NCBI GenBank assembly: GCA_964477195.1
Contig: CAYZCX010000002.1
Location: 43,781 to 107,780 of the forward strand
DNA: 64,000 bases
From: JALRBM01 sp964477195
Lineage (GTDB): Bacteria > Patescibacteriota > Saccharimonadia > Saccharimonadales > Saccharimonadaceae
Direction of reading: 5' to 3'
Positions 33,171-41,238 of this stretch are shown here, one piece after another. Below the pieces are notes generated by a model that was not told the DNA's origin, did no database searches, and worked only from the letters and a program-made list of their open reading frames with translations. The translations under genes and the position numbers were made by a program. Within the stretch, counting starts at the first letter, position 1, and every line of letters begins with the position of its first letter.

Positions 33171-35060
33171 CTAGACTAGTACGGCCTTGATACGACGAAC
33201 ACCAGCCGAGCTCGCCTCTTCTTTGATAATCTTGAATTTTTTACCATCCTCAAAGAGTTGCATCGTGTGATCAACGTGAGGGCCCCCACAGATCTCAAAG
33301 CTAAATGGCTTCTGCCCATCATCGGCAATCATCTTATAGACTTTGACCGTATCACCATAACGGTCGCCAAATTGACCGATTGCGCCTTTTTCTTCGATAG
33401 CCACTTGCGTGGGATACTCGGCAAATGAAATTTTGAGATCTTTTGCTATCTGTTCGTTGACGATATCTTCGACTTGCTTGAGCTGCTCTGGTGTGACTTT
33501 TTCGGGGTGGGAAAAGTCAAATCGCAGGCGCTCCTCGGTAATATTGGAACCACGCTGCACGACATGATCACCCAATACATCGCGGAGTGCCTGGTACATC
33601 AGGTGAGTCGCGGTATGGTATTTTTTGTGCTGCAATGTTTGGCCACCAAGTCCACCCTTGAATGTGCCTTTCGCGGCTGTTTGTGAGCGTTCGCGTTGCT
33701 CTTTCATTTTGGCGTCAAATTCATCACGCCATGCTGGACTGAGAGTCACGCCGCGTTTAAATGCTTCTTCCGTAGAAAGTTCAACGGGAAAGCCAAAGGT
33801 ATCATAAAGTGTAAACAATTCCGTACCCGTTAAACCCTCTTCGGCGTATCTTTCCATTTGCTTCAGGCCTTTTCGGAGCGTCTGACGGAAAGCTTTTTCT
33901 TCTTTTACGAGGGTGGCGATAATCTCATCACGAGCGGCTTTGACTTCAGGGTAATCTTCTGTGTAAAGATCAGCGATAACAGGAACGATTCCTTCGAGAA
34001 AATTCTGCTCAATACCAAGGTCAAAGGCGAATCGAATCGCGCGGCGAAGCAACCGTCGCATGACATAGCCCTGCTCTTTATTGCTTGGCTTTACTCCATC
34101 AACAGCGAGGAATGTTGCACCGCGAAGGTGATCGGCGATGACACGCATGGCGTTGGTGTGAGACTCGTATTGTTTACCGGAAAGTACCTGAAGTTTCTCA
34201 ATAATCGGCCAAAGAATACTGATTTTGTAGACATCAGGACTATCGATGCTGGCTGCAGCTATGCGCTCCAAGCCCCCGCCGTAGTCGACATTTTGCTTCT
34301 CGAGCGGCGAGAAACTTCCGTCGTCATTGCGGCGATACTGCATAAATACTTGATTACCGATTTCCATGAAACGGCCACCGTCACTAGCCGGGTGAGAAAG
34401 TCCAAACTCGTCATTATGGTTTTGCTCGCCGAAGTCATAAAATACTTCGCTATCCGGTCCGCACGGATCGCCAATGGGCGTGGTCTTAATTCCGCCGTTG
34501 CGACTCCACCAATTTTCGCCGTCATCATAAAAGAAAATTCGCTCGCCAGGCTTGATACCGCGTGTGTCGCCATCTTTGCTTGAGCCGATTTCGGCAATCT
34601 CGGCATCGATTCCTTTTTCCTTAAAGACTCGCTGCCAAATTTCTGCCGCTTCGGTGTCGCGTGGAATACCGTTTGCTTCATCGCCGATAAAGCATGTCAC
34701 ATAAATCTTCTCGGGATTAAGCCCAACTTTCTCGGTCAGGAATTCAAAGAACCAACGAATCTGCTGTTCTTTAAAATAATCGCCAAGGCTCCAGTTGCCA
34801 AGCATCTCAAAAAATGTCGTATGAGTACGATCACCGACTTCTTCAATATCCTGAGCTCGGATACATGTTTGGCTATCAACCAGGCGAATTCCACCAGGGT
34901 GTTCTTCACCCAAGAGATAGGGGATAAGAGGTTGCATACCGCTTCCAGTAAAGAGCGTTGTTGGGTCATTGTAGGGCACAAGTTTGGCCCGTGGAATAAC
35001 CGTGTGACTACGATCTTTAAAGAATTTTAGATACTCGGTGCGGATTTGTTGTGCATTCAT
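33171..35060 (-). CDS. alaS: Alanyl-tRNA synthetase, short form without C-Ala domain
   Basis: 629 aa against about 870 in most bacteria. Class II motifs are present (F-T-G-S-G-M-Q-P-L-I-P; F-E-M-L-G-N-W-S-L-G-D-Y; G-G-G-L-E-R). So are the editing-domain zinc ligands H-T-A-T-H-L near residue 480 and C-G-G-P-H-V-D-H-T near residue 591. The protein stops right after the editing domain, so the C-Ala oligomerisation/tRNA-elbow domain is absent. Editing should remain. TATAAT at 35069-35074 is 8 bases before the ATG (leaderless). Confidence 0.96.
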   Translation of the reverse strand: MNAQQIRTEYLKFFKDRSHTVIPRAKLVPYNDPTTLFTGSGMQPLIPYLLGEEHPGGIRLVDSQTCIRAQDIEEVGDRTHTTFFEMLGNWSLGDYFKEQQIRWFFEFLTEKVGLNPEKIYVTCFIGDEANGIPRDTEAAEIWQRVFKEKGIDAEIAEIGSSKDGDTRGIKPGERIFFYDDGENWWSRNGGIKTTPIGDPCGPDSEVFYDFGEQNHNDEFGLSHPASDGGRFMEIGNQVFMQYRRNDDGSFSPLEKQNVDYGGGLERIAAASIDSPDVYKISILWPIIEKLQVLSGKQYESHTNAMRVIADHLRGATFLAVDGVKPSNKEQGYVMRRLLRRAIRFAFDLGIEQNFLEGIVPVIADLYTEDYPEVKAARDEIIATLVKEEKAFRQTLRKGLKQMERYAEEGLTGTELFTLYDTFGFPVELSTEEAFKRGVTLSPAWRDEFDAKMKEQRERSQTAAKGTFKGGLGGQTLQHKKYHTATHLMYQALRDVLGDHVVQRGSNITEERLRFDFSHPEKVTPEQLKQVEDIVNEQIAKDLKISFAEYPTQVAIEEKGAIGQFGDRYGDTVKVYKMIADDGQKPFSFEICGGPHVDHTMQLFEDGKKFKIIKEEASSAGVRRIKAVLV

Positions 35061-35089
35061 ATTTTCTTATTATAACAGAGGTACATACT

Positions 35090-35119
35090 TTGACAAAATA
35101 GCGATATATGTGACATAAT
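35090..35119 (+). promoter_or_regulatory. Promoter of the 74-aa membrane protein gene
   Basis: TTGACA (35090-35095) and CATAAT (35114-35119) with an 18-base spacer. The 11 bases TGTGACATAAT recur identically at the -10 of the orphan gene at 61041. Confidence 0.7.
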
Positions 35120-35159
35120 GAAGTATCGTTAGTACCAACGAGATGAAAGGAGAGATGAG

Positions 35160-35384
35160 ATGAGTCTCGCTCTCGATTTTGTATCGGCCGCTCCTACTCC
35201 CGAACCGAAGGTCACGCTGGATTTCAGTCTGATCGAGTGGTGGCCGTTCACCATCATCCTGTTCGCCACCTTCCTGGTCCTGGGCTTCAAGTTGCGGTGG
35301 GCCTGGATCTCGGCGGGAATAATGGTAGGTGTGGCGGTTCTTTATCTCGCCTTCATCATCTTCCTCCTTCCCATCCTCAAGTAG
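35160..35384 (+). CDS. Small two-TM membrane protein (orphan cassette)
   Basis: 74 aa. A short N-terminal part, possibly exposed (A-P-T-P-E-P-K), is followed by two hydrophobic helices at about residues 26-45 and 48-72, with F-K-L-R-W-A-W between. No family recognised. AAAGGAGA lies 7 bases before the ATG. It is GC-rich. The + strand continues into a G/C hairpin and T-run at about 35446-35505, which overlaps the 3' end of the opposite-strand small gene. Confidence 0.65.
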   Translation: MSLALDFVSAAPTPEPKVTLDFSLIEWWPFTIILFATFLVLGFKLRWAWISAGIMVGVAVLYLAFIIFLLPILK

Positions 35385-35502
35385 TACTTCGACGACTCTA
35401 GCGAAAGAAACTCCCTCCAGGAGACCTAGAGGCTGGCCGTATGGCTGCAACGAGAAAGAGACGGGTCTTGCCAGTCACTATCGTTGCGGCCTGCGGCCTT
35501 TT

Positions 35503-35670
35503 TTACTTTTCGCTGTCGCCGCCTTCGCCATTACCCAATATAGAATCTTGCACGTGATCGGTAATATCCGTTACATTCCCAGCTGCGTCACCGATGGAAC
35601 CCGTAATATCCTCCCCGGCTCCACCTAACATTTCTTCCACCTTGGCTTTGATGTCATCGAAAAAACTCAT
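35503..35670 (-). CDS. Small acidic protein (55 aa)
   Basis: ATG at 35670 with AAGGAGG 8 bases upstream; TAA at 35503. The peptide opens M-S-F-F-D-D-I-K-A-K-V-E-E-M-L-G-G, an amphipathic helix, then a Gly/Asp-rich tail (G-D-A-A-G-N-V-T-D-I-T-D). It resembles short antitoxin-like or stress-associated proteins but cannot be assigned. Its 3' end lies over the terminator-like hairpin of the + strand orphan gene. Confidence 0.65.
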   Translation of the reverse strand: MSFFDDIKAKVEEMLGGAGEDITGSIGDAAGNVTDITDHVQDSILGNGEGGDSEK

Positions 35671-35730
35671 AATTCTATCCTCCTTATTTGAAGGTATATG
35701 GTAGCAAGTTTTTCTGATAACAGGCTGAGT

Positions 35731-36786
35731 CTATATCGCAATGATACCACCGCCAAGAACTGTGTCGCCGTCATAAATAACCACTGACTGCCCTGGAGCG
35801 ATTGCTCGCTGTTCGTCAGTGAGGCGGAGCAACACATTGTCACCATCAAAAGAAAGTGTTGCTTCTTCAAGCGGCGCCCGGTGGCGAATACGAATACGAT
35901 ACATCCCGGGAGGCGGCGTGGTATTGATCCAGTGGACTGCCTCCAAGCGAATGTCTTTTCTCCAAAGCGTCCCATCATTGAGATCAGTGGTGACATATAC
36001 CTCGTTTTTATCCATGTCTTTGCCTACAACATAATAAGGAAGTCCGCCACCAATATCCAACCCATGTCGCTGGCCGAGGGTGTAGAATATCGCGCCGTCG
36101 TGATGCCCAAGTACTTTACCGGTTTGTTTGTCGATAATGCTGCCTGGCTTCTTCTCAACATACTGACTCAAAAATTCGCGAATACCAATTTTTCCTACGA
36201 AACAAATACCTTGACTATCCTTTTTTGCGGCGGTAAATAAACCGCGATCTTCTGCCATTTTTCGGACTTCAGGTTTGGTGAATTGTCCAAGTGGGAAGAG
36301 TGTTTTAGAAAGTGCTTCGCCGGTGACACGATACAAAAAATATGTTTGGTCTTTGTTTGTGTCCTTTGCTTGCTTTAATAATGCGAGTGCGGTACTCGCT
36401 GATTCCACTTGCGCATAGTGTCCCGTTGCAATCATATCCGCCCCATCTTCAAGCGCCGCCTCCAAAAAAAGCTTGAACTTCACTTCTTGATTACACATAA
36501 TATCTGGATTTGGCGTACGCCCGCGCTTGTATTCCTCGATCATATAATCAACAACTTTGTGTTTGTATTCGTTTTCAAAATCGAAGACCTTGAAGTCAAT
36601 ACCAAGCTGAACGGCAACACGTTTTGCATCGGCAAGGTCGTCCGCCCAAGGACATTTCATGCCAGGAAGATCTTGCGTCCAGTTCTTCATGTAAACACCC
36701 GTGACGTCGTATCCTTGCTCCTTCAAAAGAGCCGCGCTAAGACTGCTATCGACGCCACCACTCATTCCTACATATACTTTTGTCAT
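35731..36786 (-). CDS. mnmA: tRNA-specific 2-thiouridylase MnmA
   Basis: 351 aa. The PP-loop G-M-S-G-G-V-D-S-S is at residues 8-16. The catalytic cysteines are in N-P-D-I-M-C-N (near 98) and Q-G-I-C-F-V-G (near 196), and K-D-Q-T-Y-F-L lies between. It adds sulfur to U34 of Lys, Glu and Gln tRNAs. ATG at 36786 overlaps the upstream ydcF stop (ATGA). The operon iscS–ydcF–mnmA pairs it with its sulfur donor; no TusABCDE or IscU is seen nearby. Confidence 0.96.
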   Translation of the reverse strand: MTKVYVGMSGGVDSSLSAALLKEQGYDVTGVYMKNWTQDLPGMKCPWADDLADAKRVAVQLGIDFKVFDFENEYKHKVVDYMIEEYKRGRTPNPDIMCNQEVKFKLFLEAALEDGADMIATGHYAQVESASTALALLKQAKDTNKDQTYFLYRVTGEALSKTLFPLGQFTKPEVRKMAEDRGLFTAAKKDSQGICFVGKIGIREFLSQYVEKKPGSIIDKQTGKVLGHHDGAIFYTLGQRHGLDIGGGLPYYVVGKDMDKNEVYVTTDLNDGTLWRKDIRLEAVHWINTTPPPGMYRIRIRHRAPLEEATLSFDGDNVLLRLTDEQRAIAPGQSVVIYDGDTVLGGGIIAI

Positions 36787-37385
36787 CGAGAACCACCCGC
36801 GTAGAAAGCAATGATCTTGATCAGCTCGCCAATCGCCAGATACCAACCGGTCGGTGTTGCCCACCACCATGAAGACCATTGATTATCTCTTGCAACAGGA
36901 TGATTACGAACTGCAACGGCACCTCCGGCACGCGCCTGAAACTCAAGACCAGCACGTCGCTGATGATACGCGGAAGTCACAAGAATTACTGAAGAAATAT
37001 CATGCTCGGCAAATATTGTTTTGGTATTTTCGGCGTTTTCTTTGGTTGTTGCACTCAACTCCTCAGTAATAATATCTTCGCTGGGTACATCCTCTCCCAA
37101 TGCCTCACGGCGCATGACTTCAGCATTACTCGGACCCGATTTGTCCTGTGCCGCACCAGAAAAAATAAGCTTCGACGCCCAGCCGTTTTTGTACAGTGCA
37201 ATCGCTTCGTGAGTACGAGCAAGCGTATCCCCCCCACTCACTGCCACGATCGCATCTGCGGGCTCACACCCTTTTTTGTCACCTGGTATGGTACCGCAGC
37301 CTGCAAGGTCGTTTGGTGTCAGATATATTCCTATCCCAATGACAAAGGCGATAAAAACTGCCAAGATTGCAATGACTATTTTCAT
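36783..37385 (-). CDS. YdcF/SanA-like DUF218 protein with N-terminal membrane anchor
   Basis: 200 aa. Residues 3-22 form a hydrophobic helix (I-V-I-A-I-L-A-V-F-I-A-F-V-I-G). The DUF218 domain follows: A-D-A-I-V-A-V-S-G-G-D-T near 43, W-A-S-K-L-I-F-S-G-A near 70, E-N-A-E-N-T near 113, and T-S-A-Y-H-Q-R-R near 138. Such anchored forms (SanA/ElyC) are tied to envelope integrity. It lies between iscS and mnmA with ATGA overlaps on both sides, an odd place for an envelope gene. A link to tRNA thiolation is not implied by sequence. Confidence 0.88.
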   Translation of the reverse strand: MKIVIAILAVFIAFVIGIGIYLTPNDLAGCGTIPGDKKGCEPADAIVAVSGGDTLARTHEAIALYKNGWASKLIFSGAAQDKSGPSNAEVMRREALGEDVPSEDIITEELSATTKENAENTKTIFAEHDISSVILVTSAYHQRRAGLEFQARAGGAVAVRNHPVARDNQWSSWWWATPTGWYLAIGELIKIIAFYAGGSR

Positions 37386-38536
37386 TTTCGCGTCCGTTCT
37401 TGCTCGCGCTTTACTTCTTCGATAATAATATCGGCCGCACGAGTCGTGTTTTCGTCCGTCGAGAGATGTCCGAGGCTCAGACGTAAACTTCCATCAGCGA
37501 CATCATCGGCGAGTCCAATTGCCGTGAGGACATGTGAGCGGGTACCCTTGTTGGCAGCGCACGCACTCCCTGTCGCAACCAATACGCCACGCATTTCAAG
37601 CGCAAAAACGAGACGTTCAGCATCAAGTCCTGGAAAAGAAATATGCAGATGTCCAGGAAGGTGTCTTTTTTGATGTCCGGATACAATGGCTTCGGGGAAC
37701 GCAGTGATAATACGCTGGTGCAGTATATCGTGAAGTTTTTGCAGTCGAAAAGATTCGTGTTTTCGGTGGGCATCCGCTAGCTCCATGGCTTTCGCAAACC
37801 CTATGACACCTGCGACGTTTTCGGTTCCACTCCTCATACCTCGCTCTTGCCCCCCACCGACAATTTGCGGGCTAAGCTTTACATGGGAGGCAGCAAACAA
37901 AAGCCCAACTTGTTTTGGTCCATACACTTTTCCGGCGTTAAGAGTCAATAAATCGACACCAAGACGAGATATATGGATATCCAAAATTCCGGCGCCCTGG
38001 GATGCGTCGCTATGTAAATAAATTGGCGTCGTATCACCCCGCGCTAAACGATCTTCACGAACGCGCTTGATGAGTTGTGCGATGTCTCTGAGGGGCTGCA
38101 CAGTACCAATTTCGTTATTGGCAAGTGCGACACTCACAAGCTTTGTCTCTGCCGTGATTGCTTGCTCAATTGCTTCAACCGAAACGACTCCGCGTTTATC
38201 TACCGCAACTATCGTATAGGGATGCAGCTTTGCGGCTTCAAGCACCGCGTGATGCTCAATGTTATTTGTCACGATATGTCCACCAATACTCCTAAATGCG
38301 AGATTAATCGACTCAGTCGCACCTGCCGTCATGACAAGCTCATCGGGCTTGGCGCCAATGGTTTTTGCAATCGTATGCTTCGCTCTCTCATAGTCATGTC
38401 GGACGGTAAGCGCGGGCGCATACGGACTGGATGGATTATAAAAAAGATCCGTAAAATATGGCTGCATCGCCAAAAATACCCGCCGATCGAGCGGGGTTGC
38501 GGCGGCATGATCAAGATATATTGTCTCGTCAATCAT
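37382..38536 (-). CDS. iscS: Cysteine desulfurase (IscS/NifS)
   Basis: 384 aa PLP enzyme that takes sulfur from cysteine. Visible: Y-L-D-H-A-A-A-T-P-L-D near the start, N-N-E-I-G-T-V-Q-P, H-S-D-A-S-Q-G-A-G, the lysine region L-N-A-G-K-V-Y-G-P-K, and the persulfide cysteine in T-G-S-A-C-A-A-N near residue 325. ATG at 38536 is preferred to 38611, because TATACT (38544-38549) lies 7 bases upstream and the family starts there. First gene of iscS–ydcF–mnmA. TGA is used as its stop, overlapping the next ATG. Confidence 0.95.
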   Translation of the reverse strand: MIDETIYLDHAAATPLDRRVFLAMQPYFTDLFYNPSSPYAPALTVRHDYERAKHTIAKTIGAKPDELVMTAGATESINLAFRSIGGHIVTNNIEHHAVLEAAKLHPYTIVAVDKRGVVSVEAIEQAITAETKLVSVALANNEIGTVQPLRDIAQLIKRVREDRLARGDTTPIYLHSDASQGAGILDIHISRLGVDLLTLNAGKVYGPKQVGLLFAASHVKLSPQIVGGGQERGMRSGTENVAGVIGFAKAMELADAHRKHESFRLQKLHDILHQRIITAFPEAIVSGHQKRHLPGHLHISFPGLDAERLVFALEMRGVLVATGSACAANKGTRSHVLTAIGLADDVADGSLRLSLGHLSTDENTTRAADIIIEEVKREQERTRK

Positions 38537-38561
38537 TATACTCAGTATAGCAGTTTCTCTG

Positions 38562-39008
38562 TTAAGAAAGCGAATGCTGCGGTGCAAGTGGCTGTCCGGT
38601 TTTTGGGTCAAAACCGTACACTCCGCGCATTACTTGTTCATAGTACATCGTCGTGGCAGCGATAAGATTATCGAGTTCTTCGCCCTCGATAAATGAATAT
38701 CTCGCGCCTTCTTGAACCTTGAGAATTCCTTTCTCGTGAACTTCGTAGCGAGTCGTCGTGCTGTGACGTTTGTTTGTTTTTGGGTCTTTCCATTCCTCGT
38801 ACCAGATCCAGGTCTTGTCGTCGAAGCAAAAGAATTCACGTCGATGCCCTTCGGGAATTTCGCCAAATAACTTTGAACCGATTTCGCTCTCCATCTGGAG
38901 TAGCTCTCGTTCAGTATATTTTTTCAGTGGCCGGTTTTTTGGCATCGACAGCATGACGCTTGATGAATCGCCGGTGATAAGCTTCGTTACTTTCTTAAAA
39001 AAAGACAT
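38562..39008 (-). CDS. Conserved hypothetical protein (148 aa)
   Basis: Soluble protein with a basic N-terminus (S-F-F-K-K-V-T-K-L-I-T-G) and a beta-rich middle: R-R-E-F-F-C-F-D-D-K-T-W-I-W-Y-E-E-W, then T-T-T-R-Y-E-V-H-E-K-G-I-L-K-V. The C-terminus is helical (M-Y-Y-E-Q-V-M-R-G-V-Y). I recall similar proteins only in Saccharibacteria. It follows the 94-aa gene by 5 bases, forming a two-gene operon upstream of iscS. Confidence 0.65.
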   Translation of the reverse strand: MSFFKKVTKLITGDSSSVMLSMPKNRPLKKYTERELLQMESEIGSKLFGEIPEGHRREFFCFDDKTWIWYEEWKDPKTNKRHSTTTRYEVHEKGILKVQEGARYSFIEGEELDNLIAATTMYYEQVMRGVYGFDPKTGQPLAPQHSLS

Positions 39009-39013
39009 AATTT

Positions 39014-39298
39014 CTATCCCACCTTCCTCAGGTCAGGATACTCAGAGGGCGTACTATCGGCCTTTGCCCGACGTGCCGTAAAGAGAATGAGACCCTGTCG
39101 CCCCATTAATTCTTTGTGCGTTGAAACTCTTGGCGCTCGCTCTTGAGCTGCTTCGATGTCTCGATATGCCTCTGCAAGGTCCTGACCTTCTTTAACAGAG
39201 GTAACGTGTTCACTTGCCAATTGAAGATCGATACGGACTTCACCGCGTGTTTCGGGGACTTCAGATGATGAGGTTAAACGTTCGGACGACATAGTCAA
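39014..39298 (-). CDS. Hypothetical protein (94 aa)
   Basis: A charged, Ser-rich N-terminus leads to a strand (G-E-V-R-I-D-L-Q-L), a helix (G-Q-D-L-A-E-A-Y-R-D-I-E-A-A-Q-E) and a basic end. No family recognised. The start is ambiguous: TTG at 39298 has GGGAG 5 bases upstream, while ATG at 39292 is 11 bases from it. Operon partner of the 148-aa protein. Confidence 0.55.
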   Translation of the reverse strand: MTMSSERLTSSSEVPETRGEVRIDLQLASEHVTSVKEGQDLAEAYRDIEAAQERAPRVSTHKELMGRQGLILFTARRAKADSTPSEYPDLRKVG

Positions 39299-39342
39299 TT
39301 CCGCTCCCTTTTTAAAGAATCGGTTAGTTTAGAGGTTTTTGT

Positions 39343-40089
39343 TTAAGATAGTGCAAATAGTGCACGAGCATTTGCTGTTGTCGCACTCGCAATCTCCTCA
39401 AGAGAAACACCACGAGCTTGAGCGTGAAATTCGGCAATATGCCGTACAAACGCTGGCTCATTTACTTTACCACGGAGTGGCGCTGGCGTCAAGAAGGGGG
39501 CGTCCGTTTCTAAAAGGATTTTTTCGAGCGGAATAGAACGAAACATGGCTTGCTGGCTCTCATCCTTGGTAAAAGTACTTATCCCGTTTACCCCTATGTA
39601 TAGTCCTCGTTTCAGCCCTTCCTCCAGGTGAAGCGACGAATCCGTGAAACTATGAAGTTCGCCACGAATTCCCGAAAAGTTGTCGAAAATCGGCCAAAAA
39701 TCGTCAAACGCATCGCGAACATGGAAGATTACAGGAAAATGGTACTTGAGTGCGAAGTCAAGCTGCTCCTCGAGAGCAGTAATTTGAACATCGCGAGGAC
39801 TGTGATTGTAATAATAATCGAGCCCGATTTCGCCCACAGCCACGACTTTCGGTACATTTGCAAGGTTAAAGATATCATGCCAGTTATCCTTGGCATCGTG
39901 CGGATGGACACCAATTGCCGCATATACACCGGGTCGTGACGCCGCAAACTCAACAGCCTGACGCGAACTTACTTCACTCGTCCCAACACAAATCATCGCT
40001 GAAACACCTGCTATCGTCGCACACTTGATCGCCTCGTCCGCTTCGACATAGGTGGGTTCATGAATATGACAGTGAGTATCGACTAACAT
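39343..40089 (-). CDS. tatD: TatD family metal-dependent DNase
   Basis: 248 aa, usual length. Metal ligands are visible in D-T-H-C-H-I-H-E near the start, G-V-H-P-H-D-A, G-E-I-G-L-D-Y-Y-Y near residue 90, F-H-V-R-D-A near 125, and L-L-E-T-D-A-P-F-L-T-P near 203. TatD enzymes are 3'-5' exonucleases or D-aminoacyl-related hydrolases of the amidohydrolase fold. TATCAT at 40097-40102 is 7 bases before the ATG (leaderless). In many bacteria tatD sits beside metG; here an orphan gene on the other strand lies between them. Confidence 0.95.
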   Translation of the reverse strand: MLVDTHCHIHEPTYVEADEAIKCATIAGVSAMICVGTSEVSSRQAVEFAASRPGVYAAIGVHPHDAKDNWHDIFNLANVPKVVAVGEIGLDYYYNHSPRDVQITALEEQLDFALKYHFPVIFHVRDAFDDFWPIFDNFSGIRGELHSFTDSSLHLEEGLKRGLYIGVNGISTFTKDESQQAMFRSIPLEKILLETDAPFLTPAPLRGKVNEPAFVRHIAEFHAQARGVSLEEIASATTANARALFALS

Positions 40090-40226
40090 CGTATCTATGA
40101 TAGTACCTTAAGCAGAGGCTTTTAGTAAAACTATCATCATCTTCAGAAACAATGAGTACATTTGTAAACTAAATGATATATGATATAGTACATTATCGCC
40201 CTTCACTTACAAACGAGGAGATATCA

Positions 40227-40523
40227 GTGTCGAATTGGTTTGATGAATTCAAAGTCAACGGACAGAAACGGGCCGAGGAAATTCAGGAAGGTGACCTTTT
40301 CATCATCGGGGATGGCGACGAGAACCTCCCTGTAAGCGAGAGTGTCGTCTATTACATTGTCGAGGCGCTTGACAATCCCAGAGAGTCCGGCTCTACCGCA
40401 CCAACTTGTGTTGCCATTTCGTTCAAGACACTTTGGTCTTTTAGTGAAAGAACCCAAGGGGCTCCGACGGAAGGGTCCTTTGAGCGCGGGCGTATGTACT
40501 ATACGGTCATTCGCCGCGGCTAG
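40227..40523 (+). CDS. Hypothetical protein (orphan cassette between metG and tatD)
   Basis: 98 aa, no family recognised; a small beta-rich protein is suggested by E-G-D-L-F-I-I-G-D-G-D-E-N-L-P-V and G-R-M-Y-Y-T-V-I-R-R-G. GTG at 40227 is chosen: GAGGAG lies 6-7 bases upstream, and the frame's longer ATG (40173) falls in the promoter (TTGTAA, TATAGT). It is encoded opposite to metG and tatD and ends in a strong terminator, so it looks inserted into that neighbourhood. Confidence 0.65.
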   Translation: MSNWFDEFKVNGQKRAEEIQEGDLFIIGDGDENLPVSESVVYYIVEALDNPRESGSTAPTCVAISFKTLWSFSERTQGAPTEGSFERGRMYYTVIRRG

Positions 40524-40610
40524 GTAGGAGACTACCTAAATAGGACTGGCGTCGCTCAGCGACAGCCTCTTAAGCGACATGCCGATCTACTTACCCGTCC
40601 TTGACGCAGA

Positions 40611-40641
40611 AACCCCGCTGCTCAGGGCGGGGTTTTTCTTT
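40611..40641 (+). terminator. Intrinsic terminator of the orphan gene at 40227
   Basis: AACCCCGC (40611-40618) pairs with GCGGGGTT (40627-40634) followed by TTTCTTTTT. It abuts the metG stop codon at 40642 and may serve metG from the other side. Confidence 0.9.
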
Positions 40642-41232
40642 TTAGGCCGTTTTTGAATCTTTAGACGCGCGTGGATTCGGCGTATGATTGTAGATTTTTG
40701 GGAAAAGACCACCTTCAGCTTCGATTGGTACGATGACGCCCGAATCAAATGCCTTGTGAATTGCTCCGGCGGCACCGGGCATAAATGGTAATAAAAGGTC
40801 ACCGATTTGAAGCAGGGTTTTGGATGCATGTCCCAGTATTTCTGCTAAATGCGACTCCGATTCAGGATCAGATTCGCGCTTTTTGGCAACTTCCCACGGC
40901 TTCACACTCTCGAGATATTGATTGAGAGCACGAACCATTACCCAGACTTCATCAAGTGCACGATTAAACTGTAGGTGTTCCATTGCTTGGCGATACGGAC
41001 CCATGTCATGCTCGCCTGCCGGTGCATCACCGATCACACCGGATTGGTAGCGTGACACCATACTGGCAACACGTGAGACCAGATTGCCAAGATCATTACC
41101 CAGCTCATTATTGTAAGCATTTTCAAATTTTTCCCAAGTAAAATCGCCATCATCCTGTGTCGGAATATGACGCGAGAAGAAATAACGAAATGCATCGACA
41201 CCATAACCGTCGATGATTTCATTTCGAGCCAC
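40642..41232 (-). CDS. metG: Methionyl-tRNA synthetase, C-terminal fragment after in-frame TGA
   Basis: 196 aa, in the same frame as the upstream fragment and separated only by TGA (41239-41241) and two codons. It begins at GTG 41232 if re-initiated. It holds the end of the catalytic core (I-I-D-G-Y-G-V-D-A-F-R-Y-F-F) and the helical anticodon-binding domain (N-N-E-L-G-N-D-L-G-N-L-V-S-R, later P-W-E-V-A-K). Without it the enzyme cannot read the Met anticodon. No ribosome site is visible before GTG, so it is either made by read-through or re-initiation, or the TGA is an error. Confidence 0.85.
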   Translation of the reverse strand: MARNEIIDGYGVDAFRYFFSRHIPTQDDGDFTWEKFENAYNNELGNDLGNLVSRVASMVSRYQSGVIGDAPAGEHDMGPYRQAMEHLQFNRALDEVWVMVRALNQYLESVKPWEVAKKRESDPESESHLAEILGHASKTLLQIGDLLLPFMPGAAGAIHKAFDSGVIVPIEAEGGLFPKIYNHTPNPRASKDSKTA

Positions 41233-41238
41233 AAGAGT

